A DNA stretch of 55,702 bases, taken from positions 1 through 55,702 of the forward strand of contig JAFGHB010000021.1 of assembly GCA_016930255.1 (NCBI GenBank), written 5' to 3'. Shown here one piece after another: positions 25,751-33,337 of this stretch. Below the pieces are notes generated by a model. That model had not been told where the DNA came from and ran no database searches. It saw nothing but the letters and a program-made list of their open reading frames with translations. The DNA is from Methanomicrobia archaeon (GTDB lineage Archaea; Halobacteriota; Syntropharchaeia; Alkanophagales; Methanospirareceae). The position numbers and the translations under genes were made by a program. The stretch's first letter is position 1, and each line of letters opens with the position of its first letter.

Positions 25751-26953
25751 TTACGTAACCTGAATCGCAGCAACGATGTCGCCTATCGTTTCCGCATCGG
25801 TCTTTTCTGATGCCACGTATGCATCATCTAGGACATAAAACGCGCTTTTGCGTGCAATACTTTCTTTCGTAATCAGTTTATCGATCTTCTTGGTAACCAG
25901 CAGTTCCGCAACCTTGAGCCCCTTCCTCTTTTCTAACGCGAGAAAGGGATTTTTTACGAATTGCATGTCGGTCAGCTCGTTGTCCGCGGTTTGTATATCA
26001 AAGATACAGAAGTATTCCGCCCCGCCGAAATGCTCCGAGACTTTCGATCGCACACCGTTATTGTCCGTGCAGGGGACAGCATAGCGTATAAATTCCTTCT
26101 CCTCAGGCTTCATGTGGATGATAACCCGATCGACATTTGTTATCTCTGATTTGATCTGCGCTTCAATCGTATCGCTCAAGTGATGTGCCCGTTCAAGATC
26201 GCTGATATTCGTCTCGATTTCCAGCTCGATGAAAATGAATTTGCCGGAGCTTCTCGCTTTCAGCGCGTGTATTCTCCTCACGCAGCAATTCGCAGAGACG
26301 AGTTCTCGTATTCGATTAAGCCCGTCATAATCGATCGATGCGTCCAGTAGAACCTTTATTGAATCTTTCAAAATTTCGTAGCCCGCTCTGAAGATAAAGA
26401 GTGAGACCACGATACCGGCAATCGCATCAAGGGAAGCGAGCCCAGCGTAGTAACCCATCAGCCCGACGAATACGGCCAGGGACGCGTACGTATCAGCCTG
26501 TGTATGCTTGCCATCGGCAATTAAACTGGGCGATTTCATCTCACGGCCAACCGTAAGCTTATATCTACTCAGCAGCAGCGTGACTACTAACGATGTCAGA
26601 GCGGTCGCGATTGCAAAGGGGAGATTTGTCAGGACACCCGTCCCGAACTTTTCGACTGAGGTGCGGATAATCTCATAGCAGGCATAAACAATCGCAAGTG
26701 CGAGGAACAAACTGACGATATTCTCGGCCTTATAAAACCCATAAGGAAACGCCTTTGTAGGTTTCCTGCCGGATATTCTGAGGCCTATTAAGACGCCAAT
26801 AGAACTTATAACGTCAGTAAAGGAATGAATCGCATCGGCAATCAGGGCAATACTCCCTGAAAGAATCCCAAAGAAATATTTTATAACGGCCAGAAAGGTC
26901 GTTACGATTATGGATACCAAAGCAGCTTTTTTATCCCGCTCTAACTGTAACAT
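25751..26953 (-). CDS. CDF cation efflux protein with C-terminal NifX-type domain
   Basis: 400 residues. Residues about 1-200 hold six membrane helices with ALIADAIHSFTDVI and LIADGKHTQADTY, the metal sites of cation diffusion facilitators. A cytoplasmic CDF domain follows (RVIIHMKPEEK). Residues about 290-400 are an extra dinitrogenase iron-molybdenum cofactor-type domain (IRYAVPCTDNNGVRSKVSEH, KNPFLALEKRKGLKVAELLV). The fusion is seen in other archaeal and clostridial transporters and may sense Fe-S or metal cofactors. Exports zinc, iron or manganese. Confidence 0.9.
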   Translation of the reverse strand: MLQLERDKKAALVSIIVTTFLAVIKYFFGILSGSIALIADAIHSFTDVISSIGVLIGLRISGRKPTKAFPYGFYKAENIVSLFLALAIVYACYEIIRTSVEKFGTGVLTNLPFAIATALTSLVVTLLLSRYKLTVGREMKSPSLIADGKHTQADTYASLAVFVGLMGYYAGLASLDAIAGIVVSLFIFRAGYEILKDSIKVLLDASIDYDGLNRIRELVSANCCVRRIHALKARSSGKFIFIELEIETNISDLERAHHLSDTIEAQIKSEITNVDRVIIHMKPEEKEFIRYAVPCTDNNGVRSKVSEHFGGAEYFCIFDIQTADNELTDMQFVKNPFLALEKRKGLKVAELLVTKKIDKLITKESIARKSAFYVLDDAYVASEKTDAETIGDIVAAIQVT

Positions 26954-27015
26954 CGTATCTAATATATTTTTCCGACTAAGTATAAAGGATACGGGAGACC
27001 ATCCCGTTAATGCTA

Positions 27016-27062
27016 GCGCTCTTTGTAGGGTTTATCGGATCCGCTCACCGTGCAAGGAGCGC
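27016..27062. repeat. Hairpin in the divergent CDF / metalloprotease promoter gap
   Basis: GCGCTCTTTG (27016-27025) and CAAGGAGCGC (27053-27062) pair over 10 positions with one G-U and are followed by an A-tract. It lies in the 217-nt gap between divergent genes, so it is not a normal terminator for either. An operator or leader structure is possible. Confidence 0.35.
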
Positions 27063-27170
27063 AAAAAAAGCAATATGAATAGCCACCAAATTTTAAATGT
27101 TTTTTATGTATAAAGTTGTAATAGCAGAATAGCATACCCTGTGCACGGACGGGAGGAAAGATAGAATACC

Positions 27171-27677
27171 ATGAAATCCTATGCGGTAAAATTGGAAGAG
27201 GCGAAAGACCTTTCGGATATATTTGAAATCGTAAAGGATGCTGTCAGGAAAGTTATGAAGACGGGTCGGGCGGGATTGACTCTCGGATTGGCTGAGATGG
27301 GTGGCGGCGAGGATTACTGGATAGGCGCCTTCTACCCTGTTGGATCCACGACGATTGTCATGAACAGGACCTCCTTGAGACGGATATCCGAGACCGAGCC
27401 ACAGTTGTTTAATGCCTACGCCTTTCACGTCTTGTTGCACGAGTACCTCCATTCCTTGGGGTACATTGACGAAAAAATGACCAGAAACTTGGTCTACTGG
27501 ATCGCCGGTGACCTCTTTGGCGAGGCCCATGTGGTAACGCAGATGGCCATCGACATAAGCAAATTCTTCCCGAATCTCACCTACCCCGCAACGGATTACC
27601 GCCCCGAAAATATCGAGCATTTGGAGCTCGAAATGATTGAAGACTTCGATCGATCGAGTATCAACTATATACTGTAA
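27171..27677 (+). CDS. Zincin-like protein (HExxH), function unknown
   Basis: 168 residues. A zinc-protease motif HEYLHSLGY is at about residues 90-98 within a helix, preceded by IVMNRTSLRRI and followed by a possible third ligand in GEAHVVTQMA. It has no signal peptide, so it would act in the cytosol. The family looks like an archaeal orphan group of conserved hypothetical proteins; peptidase activity is inferred only from the motif. A TATA-like TTTTAAATG stretch at about 27090 and GGGAGGAAAG before ATG support expression as a single gene. Confidence 0.65.
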   Translation: MKSYAVKLEEAKDLSDIFEIVKDAVRKVMKTGRAGLTLGLAEMGGGEDYWIGAFYPVGSTTIVMNRTSLRRISETEPQLFNAYAFHVLLHEYLHSLGYIDEKMTRNLVYWIAGDLFGEAHVVTQMAIDISKFFPNLTYPATDYRPENIEHLELEMIEDFDRSSINYIL

Positions 27678-27762
27678 TCGAAAAAGAAAAAATAAAAGAG
27701 GGATCACGCGCCTTTTTACAGCGGTGCAACCCTATAGCTGGGACGGTTTTACAGTGCGCTGC

Positions 27763-28041
27763 TCACATCTCGGGTGTTATTAACTCACTCTGCACGAAAT
27801 CCTCGTACGCCTCTGGATTCATGCCTTCGCCGCACTTAGGGCACCAATAGGCTCCTGATTTCCCCATATAATCACCACGGCTGTCTACGGTCCTGAACGA
27901 AAACCCCAGGCCCTTTTCCTTACATTTATCACAGAAGCCTTCCGTTTCAACCGCACTCATTTCAAATGATCCGAGCTTCTTGCGATACTCTACCTTTTCA
28001 CCCGGCACTCGCTCCCAATCAGGCGGAAACTTTCCTTCCAT
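27763..28041 (-). CDS. Small zinc-ribbon protein
   Basis: 92 residues from ATG 28041. CDKCKEKG and CPKCGEGM form a four-Cys zinc ribbon (about residues 37-68). ATG 28074 would add 11 residues, but the minus-strand TATA box ACTTATATAG at about 28078-28087 predicts transcription starting near 28055, downstream of that codon, so 28041 is preferred. Function unknown; nucleic-acid or protein contact is typical for such ribbons. Confidence 0.6.
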   Translation of the reverse strand: MEGKFPPDWERVPGEKVEYRKKLGSFEMSAVETEGFCDKCKEKGLGFSFRTVDSRGDYMGKSGAYWCPKCGEGMNPEAYEDFVQSELITPEM

Positions 28042-28121
28042 TTTTAGCTTCACCCAAGTCAAAAATGGGCGCATGGGCTATATAAGTTTTGCGATACCGA
28101 GCTCGCATTCCCAATCGAAAA

Positions 28122-28240
28122 CTTTATATACCCCTTTCTTCCTATGAACGTATTGGGCCATGCCTTTCGGGAGAAGAAGAGGGAGTCTGGGAGATAGATA
28201 GATAAAGGTCACACCACGGAAGGCCATGACTTTTTTATCC
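28122..28240 (+). ncRNA. Possible small RNA from an orphan promoter
   Basis: ACTTTATATACC at about 28124-28135 is a good TATA box with no open frame of useful length downstream. A transcript from about 28158 could end at the run GACTTTTTTATCC (28226-28238). Within it CATGCCTT and AAGGCCATG can pair with one bulge. The rest of the gene-free stretch 28075-28456 shows no tRNA, SRP or RNase P signature. Only promoter and T-run support this, so it is tentative. Confidence 0.25.
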
Positions 28241-28456
28241 TCCTATCAGGCTTCGGACGGAGATAGTGGCGTGGTTTCTTACTGTGTGTCCGCTTTGGTT
28301 CTCACTGGTGCTGTTACCCAAAGGTGACCGCGTGAATAGAGAGGGATGCAGCTTTAGTGATGGCTGGTTTTGCTTTTAATACAGGTACAGTGTGCCCTCA
28401 CGGTTATCCAGAAGAGATCACTCAAAAAATAAGTGGGAAAGAGCCTTCTATCTTGA

Positions 28457-28768
28457 TCAGACCCCTTCCACGATCTTCTGTTCTCCCTTCATGATCTCGA
28501 TGAACCGATCTACGTGGACCGCTGGGAATGTCTGCACTTCCAGTTTGCCTCCCGCAGTTATGTCAATAGCTAATTTCATAATGAGTTCGTCGTCGTCCGC
28601 TTTCAACAGGTTCACAAAATCATAGGCACCGAAAAGAGCGTACTGGCTCAGTATCTTCACACCCATCTGCTCCGCTCTTTCATTTACCTTTTCTATCTTC
28701 TCGGGATTGTCCCGTACTTCTTTTCTACCTTTTTCCGTAAGTTTTGACAGCATCAAATAGACACCCAT
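28457..28768 (-). CDS. GYD-domain protein
   Basis: 103 residues. A ferredoxin-like GYD domain: MGVYLMLSKLTEKGR at the start, SQYALFGAYDFVNLLKADDD mid-protein and KLEVQTFPAVHVDRF near the end. GYD proteins are small, abundant and of unknown role. ATG 28768 matches the family start; ATG 28792 would add eight residues, but the TATA-like GTTTAAGTTT (minus strand, about 28803-28812) places transcription near 28782, favouring 28768. Confidence 0.8.
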   Translation of the reverse strand: MGVYLMLSKLTEKGRKEVRDNPEKIEKVNERAEQMGVKILSQYALFGAYDFVNLLKADDDELIMKLAIDITAGGKLEVQTFPAVHVDRFIEIMKGEQKIVEGV

Positions 28769-28792
28769 TTGTATGCACCCCGTAAAGGGCAT

Positions 28793-29617
28793 ATGCGCTG
28801 CTCAAACTTAAACCTTTCGGGACATTTTGATTTAATAACACTCAGCATGAAGGCGCGAGGTGACGATACGAATCGCTCCGCGTCCCTCATACTATCTTTC
28901 GAAGCTAACGGTAGTAACCAACAAACGCGCACCTCCCAAGCGTTCGATGCGCAGATTAAAGCACCCAAAAAGCACGGATGCCTCCGCCCTTCACGCATCA
29001 GTGCATGCGATCGTAAAATTGATGGTTAGCGCGTGCGGAGCTTTTCCTTCCTCACTTCCTTCTGGTTTCCACCGTGATGGCTCCCCTGCACACCACAACG
29101 TGAGCCCGCGTCACGCCACGCCGCGCCACCCACCCACCCATCGATTAGCATCCTGTGAAGCTGAGCTATTCTACGACACGCTTACCTCATGATCCCTCCT
29201 CGGAAGCCGCAACCAGGGCTCGTATGCCTCTGCCAATCGCTTGCATCGCTTCACTTGCCGCATCGTGGGGCAGACCCCGCATCTTGGCGACGCCCAGCCG
29301 GGTGGCATGTCAACAGTCAGCGTAATCTGGCCACTCGCGTGACCGACCAATAAGATGCAGAGTGCGAGTAGCAGAAGGCACTTTAGGAGCAAAGCCGTTT
29401 TTATGTGCACATCACGAGTGTGGGATCGTAGGGTCTGAACTCGAACTTATCTTGCACCGTTGGCTTGAGACCAAGTATGTTTATTAGGCCACTATACAGG
29501 GCTGTGCTATGAGTTCGTCCGTAGAACGCCTCAAAGAAGTTGTGTTTGAACTTAGGGTGGTTAATAATAGGAAGATAATAAGAAGCATTAAACTGATCGA
29601 GCAGTAAATAAAAAAGA
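28793..29617. other. Gene-poor stretch with two doubtful minus-strand frames
   Basis: No convincing gene in 825 nt. A 79-codon minus frame (29410-29171, GTG start) begins with a signal-like hydrophobic stretch TALLLKCLLLLALCILLVG, and a 75-codon minus frame (29628-29401) contains NILGLKPTVQDKFEFRPYDP; they overlap by 10 nt. Either could be a gene remnant or chance. The second overlaps the start of the divergent uracil-DNA glycosylase gene. A short repeat unit (29380-29397) shared with the 48-kb region lies here. Confidence 0.3.
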
Positions 29618-29626
29618 GTGAGCACC

Positions 29627-30211
29627 ATGCATCAGCGTGAAGAGGACATGGAAGACATAGCGAAGCGCGTCAAAGCCTGCACGCGCTGCGAGCTGTGTAA
29701 AACGCGAACGACACCGGTAGTCGGTGTGGGCTCGCTATCCGCACGAATTATGTTCATCGGTGAAGCGCCAGGCTATTATGAAGATGTGAAAGGCGAGCCA
29801 TTCGTGGGCAAAGCGGGCAGGGTGCTCGACGAGCTTCTGGCAGCCATTGGATTGAAACGGGAAGAAGTGTACATAGCGAACGTCTTGAAATGCCGCCCGC
29901 CGGGGAACAGAGATCCTCGAATCGGCGAGATATTGGCGTGCACGCCGTATCTGGACGCGCAACTGGCGCTCATCCAACCCGAAATAATCGCGACGCTCGG
30001 CAACTTCTCGTTAGCCTACATCTTCGACAAATTCGGGCTACACGCGAAGAAGGATAAAATCAGTAAAATACACGGTACGGTCTTCACGGTGAGCACCATC
30101 ACAGGTATCGTTAAAATCGTGCCGCTCTATCATCCGGCAGTCGCGACGTACAATCCGAACATGATGGAGACACTACTTGAGGATTTCAAGGTGCTTTCGA
30201 AATGTCTATAA
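29627..30211 (+). CDS. udg: Family 4 uracil-DNA glycosylase (4Fe-4S)
   Basis: Removes uracil from DNA to start base excision repair. About 194 residues. Four cluster cysteines are visible: CTRCELC near the N-terminus (two used), LKCRPPGNRDP and ILACTPYL. Catalytic motifs GEAPGYYEDVKGEPFVG and the C-terminal LYHPAVATYNPN. ATG 29627 is chosen; GTG 29618 adds three residues and ATG 29648 would drop seven, still leaving all motifs. Archaea of warm habitats usually carry this family. Confidence 0.92.
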   Translation: MHQREEDMEDIAKRVKACTRCELCKTRTTPVVGVGSLSARIMFIGEAPGYYEDVKGEPFVGKAGRVLDELLAAIGLKREEVYIANVLKCRPPGNRDPRIGEILACTPYLDAQLALIQPEIIATLGNFSLAYIFDKFGLHAKKDKISKIHGTVFTVSTITGIVKIVPLYHPAVATYNPNMMETLLEDFKVLSKCL

Positions 30212-30336
30212 GAGACCTCTCTTGGTTGAATCACGGGGGATAAATTTTGAAGAGCGCTTTTTTCATTCAAATCGGTACTTTAACAAAAATTCGTGTTTTA
30301 TCATTGAAATTTGCTATTGAACAAAAAAAAGCGAAA

Positions 30337-30348
30337 AATTTATATATA
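30337..30348 (+). promoter_or_regulatory. TATA box of the Cys-repeat lipoprotein gene
   Basis: AATTTATATATA about 43-53 nt before ATG 30390, giving a leader of about 20 nt that contains AGGGGTG as ribosome-binding site. It favours ATG 30390 over GTG 30384. Confidence 0.55.
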
Positions 30349-30389
30349 GTGTGTAACGATGTTGTATACAAACTTATAGGGGTGTGAAT

Positions 30390-30842
30390 ATGAGCAAAAA
30401 GAATCTGAAAACTGGTTACCTATTGCTAATCTGCATTTTTGCGGCGATTTTAGCAGCAGGATGTCTGGGTCTTACGACGTGCGACGAATGTAACGGAGTT
30501 GGAACGGTTACCTGTCCAACTTGTAATGGGGCTAAGACTATCACATGCCCCAAATGCAGTGGTAGTGGCGAAGTAACTGAAAGGGTGCCATACGAGTCTA
30601 CATGTTCACGGTGTGGCGGCGATGGGCAAGTAATAGTGGGCGGTGTAGAAGTATTGGGGCATGTGATAGGCGGTGTGACAGAGACCTGTCCTGAGTGTGG
30701 CGGTACGGGGACCGTAACCAAATACAGAACTGAAAAGGATACATGTTCGAAGTGCGGTGGTAGCGGAGAGATAACCTGTCCTGAGTGTGGCGGTATAGGG
30801 AAAATTACCTGTCCAAAGTGTAACGGCAAAGGGAAAATATGA
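30390..30842 (+). CDS. Lipoprotein with eight DnaJ-type CxxCxGxG repeats
   Basis: 150 residues. An N-terminal signal with lipobox LAAGC (Cys about residue 25) predicts a lipid-anchored extracellular protein. The mature part is almost entirely eight CxxC motifs of the DnaJ zinc-finger kind (CDECNGVG, CPTCNGAK, CPKCSGSG, CSRCGGDG, CPECGGTG, CSKCGGSG, CPECGGIG, CPKCNGKG), twice the four of DnaJ and without its J-domain. It may bind zinc and unfolded protein, or act in thiol redox chemistry outside the cell. No function is proven. A terminator follows. Confidence 0.85.
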   Translation: MSKKNLKTGYLLLICIFAAILAAGCLGLTTCDECNGVGTVTCPTCNGAKTITCPKCSGSGEVTERVPYESTCSRCGGDGQVIVGGVEVLGHVIGGVTETCPECGGTGTVTKYRTEKDTCSKCGGSGEITCPECGGIGKITCPKCNGKGKI

Positions 30843-30849
30843 GCGAAAT

Positions 30850-30895
30850 AGGTGGCAAGATCGAGAGATTCTTCCTTTTTGCCACCTTCTTTTTT
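30850..30895 (+). terminator. Hairpin plus T-run after the lipoprotein gene
   Basis: AGGTGGCAA (30850-30858) pairs perfectly with TTGCCACCT (30879-30887) and is followed by TCTTTTTT. This has the form of an intrinsic terminator 7 nt after the stop codon. Confidence 0.65.
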
Positions 30896-30929
30896 AGTAG
30901 GATAGGAATAGGGGACTATTTAACCAAAA

Positions 30930-31022
30930 GAGGAAGCGATAGCGAACTTAAAGAAAGGGCTTGAAGAACATTACAAGACCCTTATGGAACTCGCACCAAA
31001 GGATCGAAAAGAAACTGTATAG
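30930..31022 (+). pseudogene. Duplicated fragment of the downstream HicB-like gene
   Basis: About 90 nt nearly identical to 31470-31560, the middle of the second HicB-like gene. It encodes EEAIANLKKGLEEHYKTLME and APKDRK, then diverges to a stop at 31020-31022. No start codon or N-terminal half is present. It is a partial duplication, evidently recent given the few differences. Confidence 0.8.
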
Positions 31023-31160
31023 CATCACGAGCAAGACGAATTAATGCAGAGAGAAAGATGTAGCATGAAAACCCTCACTTATGGCTGTGAGAATAATCTG
31101 GAGAATCAATTAAAGCTGCTACGCTAAAACTTTTATACATGAGCCACGTAATATCTACCG

Positions 31161-31343
31161 ATGAAGTACACCATAATCCTTGAAAAGGAAGAAGAAGGCG
31201 GATATTCGGCGCAATGTCTCGAATTACCAGGCGCTATCAGCCAGGGCGAGACAAAGGAGGAAGCATTGCGGAACATAAAAGAAGCGATTGAAGCGTTGTT
31301 AGAGGTGCTTAACCAGAAGTTAAAATGGTTAGTGAAAGCCTAA
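31161..31343 (+). CDS. hicB: HicB-like antitoxin (short form)
   Basis: 60 residues with the HicB fold signature: IILEKEEEGGYSAQCLELPG then GETKEEALRNIKEAIEALLE. It has no DNA-binding C-terminal extension, as often in archaeal HicB. The TATA box AACTTTTATAC at about 31127-31137 lies about 25 nt before ATG, so the transcript is probably leaderless. No HicA follows directly; a second HicB-like gene lies 46 nt downstream. Confidence 0.85.
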   Translation: MKYTIILEKEEEGGYSAQCLELPGAISQGETKEEALRNIKEAIEALLEVLNQKLKWLVKA

Positions 31344-31389
31344 GCGTGATAGATATTTATAGGCGCCGCATGTAGAATACAATAAGGGA

Positions 31390-31620
31390 ATGAGAACCAT
31401 AATCCAGATCCATAAGGAAGGCAAGTATTTCGTGGCAGTTGATTTGGTAACTAATGTGGCGGATCAAGGATTAACGGAAGAGGAAGCGATAGCGAACTTA
31501 AAGAAAGGGCTTGAAGAGCATTACCAGATCCTTATGGAACTCGCGCCAAAGGATCGAAAAATCTCTTTTTTAGACATTGAGGTAGAGAAACATGCCCAAA
31601 CTCCCAGTACTGTCAGCTAA
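31390..31620 (+). CDS. HicB-like antitoxin preceding a broken hicA
   Basis: 76 residues with the HicB-like core (IIQIHKEGKYFVAVDLVTNV, EEEAIANLKKGLEEHYQILM) and an acidic tail. It overlaps the hicA start by 29 nt, so the two were translated together, antitoxin first. Promoter candidate GATATTTATAGG at about 31349-31360. Its middle is duplicated at 30930-31022. With the partner toxin frameshifted, the gene may be in decay or may act alone. Confidence 0.8.
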   Translation: MRTIIQIHKEGKYFVAVDLVTNVADQGLTEEEAIANLKKGLEEHYQILMELAPKDRKISFLDIEVEKHAQTPSTVS

Positions 31621-31821
31621 GGCGGTCATTAAAGTACTGGGGGGTTTGGATTCCACGTTTACCGTCAAACAGGAAGTCATATCCATTTATGGAATGAAGA
31701 GAGGAAGCTGTTAGTTACCGTTCCCAATCACCGCGAGTTAGCCCCTGGAACGTTAATCTCAATACTGAAGCAAGCAAAGATAGAGCGAAAGGAATTCCTC
31801 TCAAAATTAAAAAGTAAATAA
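31592..31821 (+). pseudogene. hicA: HicA toxin gene with a one-base frameshift
   Basis: The frame from ATG 31592 encodes MPKLPVLSAKAVIKVLGG, the HicA N-terminus, then leaves the correct frame at a run of six G (31639-31644). The next frame continues perfectly with FGFHVYRQTGSHIHL, LLVTVPNHRELAPGTL and ISILKQAKIERKEFL to TAA at 31819-31821. The catalytic His (GSHIHL) is intact in the second part. One missing G in the homopolymer explains it: either a real inactivating or phase-variable change, or a sequencing error. Confidence 0.85.
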
Positions 31822-31890
31822 GGATGAGGACAGACCGTTACTGCCGCCTTCGGCCCCTTCTGCTCTTTCTGTGTCTGCCCTACACCCTGA

Positions 31891-33291
31891 TTACGCCTTC
31901 GCCCGGTAGCTCGGATGATACTTCTTGATGATGTGCTCGTCGATTCGCTTGAGTTCGCCTTCCGGTAGTGCTGCCAGTAAGTCCCAGCCGAGATCCAGCG
32001 TCTCCTCTATGCTCCGGTCCTCGTCTTTGCTCTGCGTCACGAACCGCTTCTCGAACTCGTCCGCGAACTCCAGGAACCGGCGATCCCTCGTTGTCAACGC
32101 CTCTTCACCGACCACGGCCACCAGATCACGCATATCTCTGCCTTCCGCGTAACCGGCATAGAGCTGATTGGAAACGCCTGAATGGTCTTCTCTCGTCCGT
32201 CCCGGACCGATCCCTTCGTTCATCAGTCGTGACAACGACGGCAGCACGTCCACTGGCGGATAGATACCCCGTCGGTGCAGGTCGCGTGAGAGCACGAACT
32301 GCCCCTCGGTAATATAGCCCGTCAGGTCAGGGATAGGATGCGTGATATCGTCATCCGGCATACTCAGGATGGGTATCTGGGTAATCGAGCCTTTGCGACC
32401 TCGTATTCGGCCTGCACGCTCGTAATTGGTCGAGAGATCGGTGTACATGTATCCAGGATAACCGCGTCGTCCCGGCACTTCTTCGCGTGCCGCTGAAATC
32501 TCTCGTAACGCCTCACAGTAGTTCGTCATGTCCGTAAGGATAACGAGGATGTGCATATCATACTCGTACGCGAGGAACTCAGCCGCGGTCAATGCCATTC
32601 GCGGCGTGATGAATCGCTCGATTGCTGGGTCGTCCGCGAGGTTAAGGAACGCAACGATCCGCTCGATTGCACCCGTGCGTTCGAAATCGTGCATGAAGAA
32701 CGACGCCTCCTCATGCGTAATCCCCATTGCTGCGAAGACCACGGAGAACGGCTCGCCTGAGCTCAACACCTTCGCCTGCCGCGCGATTTGCGCTGCCAGT
32801 GCGTTGTGTGGCATGCCCGCGCCGGAGAATATCGGTAACTTCTGACCGCGCACCAGCGTGTTCATGCCGTCAATGGTGGAAATGCCCGTCTGAATGAACT
32901 CACGGGGGTAATCACGGGTAGTAGGATTGATCGACGCGCCGATAACCGAGAGCCTGTCTTCCGGTATCACTTCAGGTCCGCCATCTCGCGGCCTGCCCAG
33001 ACCGTCGAAGAATCGCCCTACCATATCCTGAGAAACGCTTATCCTCATGATATCGCCGGTGAATCGCACGCGCGTCTTCGCCGTGTCTATGCCTGAGGTG
33101 CCCTCGAAGACCTGAACCACTGCAACTCCGGTGCTCGCTTCCAACACCTGCCCGTTCTTCTCCTCGCCTGACGGTGTAACGATCTTCACGACTTCACCGT
33201 ACATAACGCCCTCTACGTTCTCCACCACAATCAACGGACCTGCCGCTTCTCTTATCGTTGTGTATTCACGTGCAGAAGTATCTACCGCCAT
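31891..33291 (-). CDS. atpB: A-type ATP synthase subunit B
   Basis: 466 residues, regulatory non-catalytic subunit. Where a catalytic subunit would have a P-loop it has [20 protein letters not shown], as expected; it also shows [20 protein letters not shown] and [19 protein letters not shown]. Located 46 nt after atpA. The usual subunit D gene does not follow: the next sequence is the convergent hic region. Confidence 0.96.
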   Translation of the reverse strand: MAVDTSAREYTTIREAAGPLIVVENVEGVMYGEVVKIVTPSGEEKNGQVLEASTGVAVVQVFEGTSGIDTAKTRVRFTGDIMRISVSQDMVGRFFDGLGRPRDGGPEVIPEDRLSVIGASINPTTRDYPREFIQTGISTIDGMNTLVRGQKLPIFSGAGMPHNALAAQIARQAKVLSSGEPFSVVFAAMGITHEEASFFMHDFERTGAIERIVAFLNLADDPAIERFITPRMALTAAEFLAYEYDMHILVILTDMTNYCEALREISAAREEVPGRRGYPGYMYTDLSTNYERAGRIRGRKGSITQIPILSMPDDDITHPIPDLTGYITEGQFVLSRDLHRRGIYPPVDVLPSLSRLMNEGIGPGRTREDHSGVSNQLYAGYAEGRDMRDLVAVVGEEALTTRDRRFLEFADEFEKRFVTQSKDEDRSIEETLDLGWDLLAALPEGELKRIDEHIIKKYHPSYRAKA

Positions 33292-33337
33292 TTTATCTAT
33301 CTCACCTTTATCTCCCTTTTTGATACGATATTTAGCG

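Noticed and set aside
28769-29029. 86-codon plus frame in the gap after the GYD gene
   Set aside because: Composition looks non-coding and it opposes the GYD gene promoter; no family resemblance.
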